64,000 bases of DNA from Streptomyces sp. S.PB5 (GTDB lineage Bacteria > Actinomycetota > Actinomycetes > Streptomycetales > Streptomycetaceae). Where the stretch lies: contig NZ_JAQMWP010000001.1 of the NCBI RefSeq assembly GCF_030403745.1, positions 372,001 to 436,000 on the forward strand, read 5' to 3'. Numbering within the stretch: the first letter of the stretch is position 1; each line of letters starts with the position of its first letter. A program made the translations under genes and the position numbers. This document shows positions 8,663 through 15,288 of the stretch, piece after piece. Under the pieces are notes generated by a model, which saw nothing but the letters and a program-made list of their open reading frames with translations, was not told the origin of the DNA and searched no databases.

Positions 8663-10171
8663 TCAGTGCTCGCAGAGGGAGAATTCGCGCTCGTAGAGCT
8701 GCTCGTTGTGTTCGTCGACGAAGAACTTGCGTTCCTGCATGAGTTGTTCGCGGTAGTTCTTGGCCTGTTCAAGCGTCATGGTCGTGGTGTCGGACCACGG
8801 TTGTTGTGGTGGTACGTCGGAGGTCGAGACGATTCTTTCCGACGGGTTGACCAGGAAGAACGCGAGGATTTTGCGGTGTCCCGGGCGGGTGGGGTCCTGA
8901 AGGCGGAATTCGCTGACGCGGTGCTGCAGGATGTTCGGGAAGGCCAGGCAGCGGCCCTGCGGGGTCGATGCCGATCCCAGTACCTGGTTCAGTGCGTCCT
9001 CGTTCTCCAGGCCGTAGACCTCACGCATACCGTCGTCGTCGCTCTGCTCGTATTCGGGGTCGTCCAGGGCGGTCCGGAAACTCAGTCGGCTTTCGGTGAT
9101 GTTCTCGCTGTCCCAGTAGTAGATGCCGGTCGAGACGATCCGCTCGTTCAGCATTCCCTCGACATGCCAGGAGCCGCCGGCGTACTCGGGCTTGTCCGGG
9201 GTGAGGTGGATGGTGGCGAGCTTGACGATGACCTGGAGGGGGCGACCCCGCAGGTCGATTCGGGAGGAGGCATCGGGCAGCTCGGGCGGGGTGAAGGCCG
9301 GGGCGTCCGGGATGACCGGGCGGCGGTTCTCCCACCAGTCGTCGTGGGCTTCTCCCCATGCTTGGCGGGCTGCTGTGTAGGCCTCGTCGTCGCTGTAGGA
9401 AGCCCGGTTCGGATACTCCGGTTCTGCGTCGTACCACCCGTAGGGGTCGGCCTCGATCCGCAGGGGGCGTGGGTGGCGCAGATCGGTGAGTACGTTCTCC
9501 AGCAGCGGGCGCATGCGGGCGAGCAAGTCCGGGAGGACGGCGGCCAGTTCGCGGTGGATTTCGGGGTGGACGTTGTTGACGTACGAACGGAAGGTGACTT
9601 CGCCGTCGTCACTGATGTCCACGTCCGTGGGCAGCCACTGGAATTTCTCCGAGAACTCGTAGCGTGAATAGCGGTCCGTCGGGTTCTGCCAAGCCCGGTC
9701 GGGTGCGCCGCTCACCTCGCGCGTCAGGCAGAACAGCGAGGGGTGGATCAGGTCCAGTACCTGGCCATCGGATCCGGGATGCCAGTCCTGTTCCGCTTCG
9801 GGGACCTCTTCCAGAACTTGAACTGCTTTGTGTAGCCGGGATGTGAGCTCGTTGTCCATCAACGTGTCCGACTGCCACACTCCGTCGACAGCGGAGACCT
9901 CGATTCCGGTTCGTTCGTCCCGCAGTGCGGCGTAATGCGCGAGTTCGGCCAGTACGTAAGCCACTTGTGCTTCGGTGAGGCCCTGGGCGACCGCTTCCTG
10001 CGTCCATCTGGCGACGATGTCGGCGTCGTTCATCTTGTCGAACCACCCGGGCTTCGCCCGGATGTGGGCGCTGCACTGCATCATCTGAAGTTCCCGCAGC
10101 GTTCGGGGTGTTGCGAACGATATGGAACGTGAAGCTTGAAAGGGCAGCGGGAAAGCGGTCAGGCCGGTCAA
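8663..10171 (-). CDS. DUF4246 family protein, probable 2-oxoglutarate/Fe(II) oxygenase-like, 502 aa
   Basis: A TTG start at 10171 is chosen because GGGAGGA lies about 9 nt upstream and because the N-terminal segment (FATPRTLRELQMMQCSAHIR, then KPGWFDK) is what I expect at the start of DUF4246 proteins, known from fungi and some Streptomyces. GGSWHVEG gives a possible H336-x-E338 pair. QHRVSEF (H417) followed by PGHRKILAFFLV resembles the distal His and the 2-oxoglutarate-binding Arg of cupin-fold dioxygenases. Substrate unknown. It lies upstream of the GmrSD gene on the same strand, but the intervening hairpin argues against one transcript. Confidence 0.85.
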   Translation of the reverse strand: MTGLTAFPLPFQASRSISFATPRTLRELQMMQCSAHIRAKPGWFDKMNDADIVARWTQEAVAQGLTEAQVAYVLAELAHYAALRDERTGIEVSAVDGVWQSDTLMDNELTSRLHKAVQVLEEVPEAEQDWHPGSDGQVLDLIHPSLFCLTREVSGAPDRAWQNPTDRYSRYEFSEKFQWLPTDVDISDDGEVTFRSYVNNVHPEIHRELAAVLPDLLARMRPLLENVLTDLRHPRPLRIEADPYGWYDAEPEYPNRASYSDDEAYTAARQAWGEAHDDWWENRRPVIPDAPAFTPPELPDASSRIDLRGRPLQVIVKLATIHLTPDKPEYAGGSWHVEGMLNERIVSTGIYYWDSENITESRLSFRTALDDPEYEQSDDDGMREVYGLENEDALNQVLGSASTPQGRCLAFPNILQHRVSEFRLQDPTRPGHRKILAFFLVNPSERIVSTSDVPPQQPWSDTTTMTLEQAKNYREQLMQERKFFVDEHNEQLYEREFSLCEH

Positions 10172-10240
10172 CTCTCTTGATCCTCCCGGTCGGTGTGCGG
10201 CGGCGGGAAGGATACTTCAGTGGACTGACACCGCTGCTGC

Positions 10241-10270
10241 AGGATCAGGATCAGGATCAGGATCAGGAGC
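10241..10270. repeat. Short AGGATC hexamer tandem repeat
   Basis: About four and a half copies of AGGATC run from 10241, in the 139-bp gap between the DUF4246 promoter side and the end of the membrane-anchored gene at 10311. It is a probable slippage tract. No other signal is clear in this gap. Confidence 0.7.
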
Positions 10271-10310
10271 AGGAGGAGTTGGGGTCCGCGGTCCCTGTGG
10301 TACGCCGGGA

Positions 10311-10979
10311 TCAGTTGGCCAGGGCCATGCGCTCCACGTAGGCGACCTTCACCGTCTTGATGTCGGACAGGTCATGGCCGTCTTCGAGGTTGACGTACTC
10401 GTCGAACTCGCCCTTGTCGGCGTCGGTCTTGCCGGCGGCCAGATGCGTCGTACCGATATAGGTCTGGCCGATGAATTCGCCGTCCTCGTCGAAGCCGTTG
10501 ACGAGGACGGAGTAGTTGGCGGGTTCGTCGCCCTTGTTGGTGATCTTGTAGACGAACTCGTAGGTCGTGGCGTCCGAATCGCCGTACGAGTCACAGTCGT
10601 TGTACGCGAAATCGTCGGTGTCGTCGCAGTCCTCGCCGTCACCGAACGAGTCGCTGTCCCCGGTGACGAGCTTGCCGCCCGACACCTCGACGTGGTCCAT
10701 GGGGTCACCGTCGCCGGCCAGCGCCCACCAGGTGATGCCGCCACCGGCGAGGAGTACGACGGCAGCAGCGCCGGCTATCAGGGCACGCTTGCGCCGACGG
10801 CCCTGTGGGGCGGCCCAGGGCAGGGAAGTCATGGGCGGCGCCGGAGGGAACGGAGGGAGCGAGGATCCCACGAGCTCGGGCTCGGAGATGGAGGTACCCA
10901 CGAGCTCGGGCTCGGAGATGGCTGACTGGGGTTCCGGCTGCTGGGGCGCCTTGTCGTTCAACTGGTTCTGCCTTGTCAT
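10311..10979 (-). CDS. Membrane-anchored hypothetical protein, 222 aa
   Basis: A proline-rich N-terminus is followed by basic residues GRRRKR, then one membrane segment (ALIAGAAAVVLLAGGGITWW), and an acidic extracellular part of about 130 residues with paired cysteines (EDCDD, YNDCD). The end (THLAAGKTDADKG...VKVAYVERM) is reminiscent of FxLYD-type domains. ATG 10979 is used; a TTG at 11033 would add 18 residues, and neither has a convincing ribosome site. The cytosolic part contains a duplicated ISEPELVG unit encoded by a 30-bp DNA repeat. Function unknown; probably surface-exposed. Confidence 0.75.
   Translation of the reverse strand: MTRQNQLNDKAPQQPEPQSAISEPELVGTSISEPELVGSSLPPFPPAPPMTSLPWAAPQGRRRKRALIAGAAAVVLLAGGGITWWALAGDGDPMDHVEVSGGKLVTGDSDSFGDGEDCDDTDDFAYNDCDSYGDSDATTYEFVYKITNKGDEPANYSVLVNGFDEDGEFIGQTYIGTTHLAAGKTDADKGEFDEYVNLEDGHDLSDIKTVKVAYVERMALAN
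10867..10921. repeat. 30-bp-period direct repeat inside the membrane protein gene
   Basis: Two identical 25-bp copies (10867-10891 and 10897-10921, core GAGCTCGGGCTCGGAGATGG) lie 30 bp apart. In the minus-strand gene they encode two consecutive copies of ISEPELVG. The period is a multiple of three, so copy number can vary without a frameshift. Confidence 0.85.
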
Positions 10980-11218
10980 GGGATCGGGCGGGGGCGGGGG
11001 CGGGGCTGCGGATGTGGAGGTCTGCTCCGGCAAGTAATAGCAGCGTGGCGAGTGTGGGCAAGGCGCAGGTGGCGAATCTGGCTGTCGTCTCGTCCGTGAT
11101 GGCGAACCTGTCTGACGTCTCGTTCCTGAGCCTGCCGACGGCGGCCAACGCGAGGAACACGCATGTGGCTCGCGGCCCGGTTCCGGCGGCGATGTCTTTC
11201 AGGCCTCCCGCGGCCCCC

Positions 11219-11824
11219 TCAACCTGTCAACGACGGTATGACCACCGAGTCCAGATAGTGGAGCAGGAACGCCCGGTCCGGTGGCCGGTTGGCCACCAGC
11301 GGTCGGGCCACCAAGGCGCCGATCAATACGTACGGCACGTACTGCAGTGCCGGGCAGTCCGCTCGTACCTCACCCCGGGCCACCGCTCGCCGGAGGATCG
11401 CCGCGAGGCCGGTGGGGTCGGGGTCGACGATCAGGTCCTGTAGGGCCCGCATGAGGTCGGGGTAGGTGTGGACGGCGTGGATCAGGCCTCGGACCAGGGC
11501 GGCTTCTCTGCGGAGTTGCTCGTCGTCGAGCTGTTCGACCATCGCGCGCAGGTCGCCTTGGAGGGAACCCGTGTCGATGTCGCCGACGGCGTTGCCCTTG
11601 GTCTGGCGCAGCGCCTCGGCGACCAGTTCCGGCTTGCCCGACCACTGGCGGTAGAGCGTGGCCTTGCTGCAGTGGGTGCGGGTCGCCACCGCGTCCATGG
11701 TCAGGGCCTCGTAGCCGACCTCGCGGAGGAGGTCGAGGACGGTGGCGTAGAGCTCGGCCTCGCGTTCCGGGGTGATGCGGCTGCGGCGCGTGCGTGGCGT
11801 GGTGGCCTGGTCCGTCGCTGTCAT
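11219..11824 (-). CDS. TetR/AcrR family regulator, 201 aa
   Basis: The N-terminal helix-turn-helix is clear (AELYATVLDLLREVGYEALT, then AVATRTHCSKATLYRQWSGK at about 45-65). The remainder is a helical ligand domain typical of the family. ATG 11824 is preferred because GAGGTG lies 6 nt upstream; a GTG at 11833 would add three residues. It is divergent from the TetR gene at 11968, with two mirrored palindromes between them, so it probably autoregulates and may control its neighbour. Ligand unknown, and no obvious effector pump lies immediately adjacent. Confidence 0.93.
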   Translation of the reverse strand: MTATDQATTPRTRRSRITPEREAELYATVLDLLREVGYEALTMDAVATRTHCSKATLYRQWSGKPELVAEALRQTKGNAVGDIDTGSLQGDLRAMVEQLDDEQLRREAALVRGLIHAVHTYPDLMRALQDLIVDPDPTGLAAILRRAVARGEVRADCPALQYVPYVLIGALVARPLVANRPPDRAFLLHYLDSVVIPSLTG

Positions 11825-11850
11825 CCGCGGCACCTCGTTCGAGCTTCGAG

Positions 11851-11865
11851 CGAAACGGTTTCGTA
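11851..11865. promoter_or_regulatory. TetR operator candidate, copy 1
   Basis: CGAAACGGTTTCGTA is nearly self-complementary (CGAAAC...GTTTCG). It lies 27-41 nt upstream of the minus-strand TetR start, and an inverted copy is at 11896-11910. Position and symmetry suggest a TetR dimer site overlapping the promoter. Confidence 0.7.
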
Positions 11866-11895
11866 CACATACACGGTAACCTAGGATGAGGTGAA

Positions 11896-11910
11896 TACGA
11901 AACCGTTTCG
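11896..11910. promoter_or_regulatory. TetR operator candidate, copy 2 (inverted)
   Basis: TACGAAACCGTTTCG is the exact reverse complement of copy 1, on the side facing the plus-strand TetR gene, 57 nt before its start. The mirrored arrangement implies coordinated control of both divergent promoters. Confidence 0.7.
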
Positions 11911-11967
11911 GTTGCGGAATGGGCCCTGGGCCCTGGGTCGTCTCGGGGGATGAAGGGAGAGCCAGTC

Positions 11968-12597
11968 ATGGCAGCCATCACGTCGCCGGTCCCGGCCGAA
12001 CCCGCCCCCGCCAAACCCGGCCGCCCCCGCGACACCACCGCCGACGACCGCATCCTCCGTGCCGTCGTCGACGAGCTCTCCGATCACGGGGTCGCCGGCT
12101 TCCGGATCAACAACGTCGCCGCCCGCGCCAAGGTCGCCAAGCGCACCCTCTACAGTCGCTGGACCGAGCGGGACGAGCTGATCCTCGCGGGGCTCAACAC
12201 CCTCGCCCTCGACCTCGTCCCGCCCCGCACCGGAAGCCTCGTCGGCGACCTCAACGCCCTCTACGACGACATCGCCGACGCCCTCGACAGCCCACGCTGG
12301 CTCATCGCCGCCCGCTGTTCCTTCGAGCTCCCCGACTACCCCGAGCTGTACGCCCTGTTCCAGCGGGACTGCATCGACAAGCCCCTCGCCGTCGTCGAGG
12401 ACGTCCTCCGGGACGCGCGATCGCGGGGTGAACTGCGCCCCGGCATCGACTGCTCCGTCGCCGCCGAGACCTTCACCGGGTCCATCGCGGGGTTCAGTTC
12501 GCATATCGCGCGGCTGAGGGGGGTCAGTGCGTACGGGGTGCGCGAGCACTTCCTCGACATGTTCCTGCAGGGGCTGCACGACGACGCCGGCAAATGA
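11968..12597 (+). CDS. TetR/AcrR family regulator, 209 aa
   Basis: The helix-turn-helix reads ILRAVVDELSDHGVAGFRIN then NVAARAKVAKRTLYSRWTER, at about residues 30-70. The start ATG has AAGGGAG about 9 nt upstream; an in-frame ATG at 11950 is less well placed. It is divergent from the other TetR gene with shared palindromic operators. The two proteins are not close paralogues, so one may sense a ligand and the other may provide cross-regulation. The next gene downstream starts 210 bp later and encodes a secreted hydrolase, which may or may not be a target. Confidence 0.93.
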   Translation: MAAITSPVPAEPAPAKPGRPRDTTADDRILRAVVDELSDHGVAGFRINNVAARAKVAKRTLYSRWTERDELILAGLNTLALDLVPPRTGSLVGDLNALYDDIADALDSPRWLIAARCSFELPDYPELYALFQRDCIDKPLAVVEDVLRDARSRGELRPGIDCSVAAETFTGSIAGFSSHIARLRGVSAYGVREHFLDMFLQGLHDDAGK

Positions 12598-12807
12598 CGG
12601 GCCCGGGGTGCCGGCTCACAGGGTCGCACAGTCACCGGCGCTGCACCGCCGACCAGTTGACACACACGCTGGCAAAAGCGGAAGCATCCCTCTAACTCAG
12701 GCTTTTCACTTCGATGTCGTATTGACACCGACACGGTCCGGGAGTTGAGTCTCCAGCCTGAGCAGGGCGTACCGCGCCCACCAACGCTCGGGCAGCGGGG
12801 GGCCGCC

Positions 12808-14856
12808 ATGGCGCATCATTCGGACGTCGTTCACCGGGCAACTCGGCGCTTACGCACCGTGGTTCGGGCACTGTGGGTCGGCGCGCTCGCCGTACTGGTC
12901 GCGGGGGCCGCGGTTGTCGTGGCACCGCCCGCCGTGGGTGCACCGGCGCAGCTTCCCGGCGGCAGTCCCGCCGCGCAGAGTGGGCTGTGGGTGGTGGCCA
13001 GGGCGGACGGCAGCGTGGTGCGCAGTTCCGGGCTCACCTGGCTGAACCGGTCGTCCACCGGGGTCTACGAGGCCCGCTTCGGCCGGGATGTCAGCGGATG
13101 CGTGTTCACGGCGAGCGTCGGCGACCCCGGCAAGGGGACCGTGCCGCCGGCCGGGCTCGTCTTCACCGCGGGTGGTCATCAGAGCCGGGCCGGGGTGTAT
13201 GTCGAGACCAAGAACTCCGGGGGCGGGCTGACGGACCTGCCCTTCCAGCTGACGGTGGACTGCGCGGGCGGTGACAGGGCCGTCGCCGAACCCGGCGGGC
13301 TGGTGCGGGGGTCGGCCACGTCGTTCACCCGCTTCGGGGTCGGGCGCTACGAGGTCGTGTTCCGCCATGACGTCAGCGCGTGCGCGTACCGGGTGACCGT
13401 CGGGGACCCCGGGGCCGGGCTGGTGTACCACCCCGCGCTGGCGTTCGCGGCCGGCGGGCATCTCGGCCCGTACGGGGTGTACGTCGAGACCAAGAACCTC
13501 GGCGGCGGGCTCATGGACGCGCCGTTCCATCTCGCCGTGCACTGCGCCCAGGACCCCCGTACCGGCTACCGGGGCAGCGCGGTCGTGGACGCCGCGGGCG
13601 GCCTGGTCCGTGGTGACGGGGTCCGCTCCGCCGCACGGACCGGGACGGGCCGCTACGAGGTGCGCTTCAGCGCCGCCGTCGAGTCCTGCGCACGGGTCGC
13701 GTCCATCGCCGATCCCGGGAACGGGCTGGTGTACGCGCCCGGACTGGTCTTCACCGCGGGCAGTTCCCTCAGCACGACGGGGGTGAGGGTCGAGACCCGG
13801 ACCCCCGACGGCACCCTGTCCGACCGTCCCTTCCACCTCCATGTGGACTGCGGCAAACGCGCCCTGTCCGACGAGAACATCTCGGTCCTCTCCCTCAACC
13901 TCCAGGGCACGGACAGCTCGTTCGGCCCGTGGCGGGACCGTCACGGCCGGCTCGCGGCATGGATGGGTGCCACCCAGACCGTGCCTGACCTGCTGGTCCT
14001 CCAGGAGACCCCCGCCAGCAAGTGCTGGTTCCTCGGCGGCTGCGACCCCAAGGACTACGAGGCCGTCTTCGGGCTGATGGCGAGGATCGAGTCGGCCACC
14101 GGGGTGCGCTACCGCGCCGCGCTGCTGAGCACCGGCCCGTCCGTGGAGGGCTGGAACCCGCTGTACCAAGGCCGGGCCGTGCTCTACAACCCGCAACGGC
14201 TGCGCAACATCAGCCCCGTGCCCGGCACGCTCGCGATCGGGTCGCCGTACGACAGCCTGTCCCTCACACCCGCCCTGCGCGCCAGCTACCCGTGCACGAA
14301 TCCGCCGGCGCACTGGGCCGCGTACTGCGCCCGGGTCGACTCCACCACCCGCGACACCAAGTACTGGGGGCCGCACTGGGCGATCCGGCCGGCCGCGTTC
14401 GCGCGGTTCGCGCTCGTGGAGCGCTGGCCGCTCGCCGTCCACTCGGTCGACGTATGGGACGTCCACGCGAGCAGCACCGCACCGGGACCGGACTACGCGC
14501 TTCTCGCCCAGGCCGTGGACCAGCTCGAACTGGCCGTGCCGCCCGCTCCCGGCGGCCGTCTCTTCCCGCCGGTCCTGGCCGGCGACTTCAACGCCGCCCG
14601 CGGCGACATCGACAACGAGGTCGCCACGGGCACCTTCGCCAAGTACGAGATCGCCGCGTTCCCGCCCGGGCCACCGGCGTCCGACGACGTCGTCGGCATC
14701 CTCGTCGGCGAACAGCGCTTCTTCCCGGCACGGTTCGCGGCCGCCGGCACGCACACGAACTTCCTGCCCAGCGGAGGGCCGGGCCTGTGCGGCGACCTGC
14801 CCAGCAGGTGGAGCGACCACTGCGCCGTCTACACCGAGCTCGCACCCACCCCCTGA
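12808..14856 (+). CDS. Secreted endonuclease/exonuclease/phosphatase-fold protein with three N-terminal repeats, 682 aa
   Basis: ATG 12808 has a G-rich ribosome site and opens an export signal (basic RRLRTVVR, then about 20 hydrophobic residues ending near VGAPAQ). Three repeats of about 90 residues follow, each with GRYEV(V/R)F-type and FTAGGH or FTAGSS segments and conserved cysteines. The C-terminal half is an EEP fold: VLSLNLQG, LVLQE, LAGDFNAARGD and SDHCAVY match the Asn, Glu, GDFN and SDH catalytic motifs. It may degrade nucleic acid or a phosphoester outside the cell, with the repeats acting as a binding or spacing module (inference). Confidence 0.88.
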   Translation: MAHHSDVVHRATRRLRTVVRALWVGALAVLVAGAAVVVAPPAVGAPAQLPGGSPAAQSGLWVVARADGSVVRSSGLTWLNRSSTGVYEARFGRDVSGCVFTASVGDPGKGTVPPAGLVFTAGGHQSRAGVYVETKNSGGGLTDLPFQLTVDCAGGDRAVAEPGGLVRGSATSFTRFGVGRYEVVFRHDVSACAYRVTVGDPGAGLVYHPALAFAAGGHLGPYGVYVETKNLGGGLMDAPFHLAVHCAQDPRTGYRGSAVVDAAGGLVRGDGVRSAARTGTGRYEVRFSAAVESCARVASIADPGNGLVYAPGLVFTAGSSLSTTGVRVETRTPDGTLSDRPFHLHVDCGKRALSDENISVLSLNLQGTDSSFGPWRDRHGRLAAWMGATQTVPDLLVLQETPASKCWFLGGCDPKDYEAVFGLMARIESATGVRYRAALLSTGPSVEGWNPLYQGRAVLYNPQRLRNISPVPGTLAIGSPYDSLSLTPALRASYPCTNPPAHWAAYCARVDSTTRDTKYWGPHWAIRPAAFARFALVERWPLAVHSVDVWDVHASSTAPGPDYALLAQAVDQLELAVPPAPGGRLFPPVLAGDFNAARGDIDNEVATGTFAKYEIAAFPPGPPASDDVVGILVGEQRFFPARFAAAGTHTNFLPSGGPGLCGDLPSRWSDHCAVYTELAPTP

Positions 14857-14909
14857 AGCCCCCTGAGGGCGGGGCGGGGCGCGAAGGACACCGAAGACAG
14901 GGGACGGTC

Positions 14910-15287
14910 ATGGAGACCACCGAGATCCTCGTCGTGAGCATCGGCTCCGAACCGGGCGAGGGCGAAGGCACGAGTGAGGTGGAGGGCGAGGGCCGCTGGC
15001 CCGTCGTGGCCCGACTGGCCCCGTCGATCACCATCTACCGCGCCGACGCGAAACACCTCCCCGAGCTGTCCACGCACGGCCGCCTCGCCATCGCGCGCTC
15101 ACCCCAGGGAGAGATCACGAGCAGCGGCGACTACACGCTCCTCCGCCAACTGGACGCGACAGCAGGCCTGTTCGTCGAGGCCTGGAAGGCGGCGGGGCCG
15201 CGCAAGCAGTCATCGAGGCCGGGCGACGGCCGGAACTGGGGCGACCCGGAATTCCAGCCGCCCGACCAGAACCCGAACGGAGTGTGA
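14910..15287 (+). CDS. Small hypothetical protein paired with the metalloprotease, 125 aa
   Basis: The ATG is preceded by AGGGGAC. The protein begins METTEILVVSIG, has an acidic segment, and continues APSITIYRADAKHLPEL; there is no signal peptide or membrane segment. Its stop is one base before the next start (TGA-G-ATG), so the two are almost certainly co-translated. It could be a chaperone, inhibitor or propeptide-like partner for the metalloprotease. Not matched to a family. Confidence 0.75.
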   Translation: METTEILVVSIGSEPGEGEGTSEVEGEGRWPVVARLAPSITIYRADAKHLPELSTHGRLAIARSPQGEITSSGDYTLLRQLDATAGLFVEAWKAAGPRKQSSRPGDGRNWGDPEFQPPDQNPNGV

Positions 15288-15288
15288 G

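Noticed and set aside
1..10171. Complete DISARM system
   Set aside because: Only a DUF1998-type helicase is seen; no methyltransferase or drmC phospholipase-like gene occurs in the visible part, so a DISARM call is not supported.
11070..11126. Imperfect 30-bp direct repeat (TGGCGAA-CTG units) between the membrane protein and TetR genes
   Set aside because: Only two diverged copies, with no gene or known site attached; could be chance in a short gap.
12850..14820. Minus-strand open frame opposite the EEP protein
   Set aside because: The plus-strand protein has a signal peptide and catalytic motifs; the antisense frame has none.
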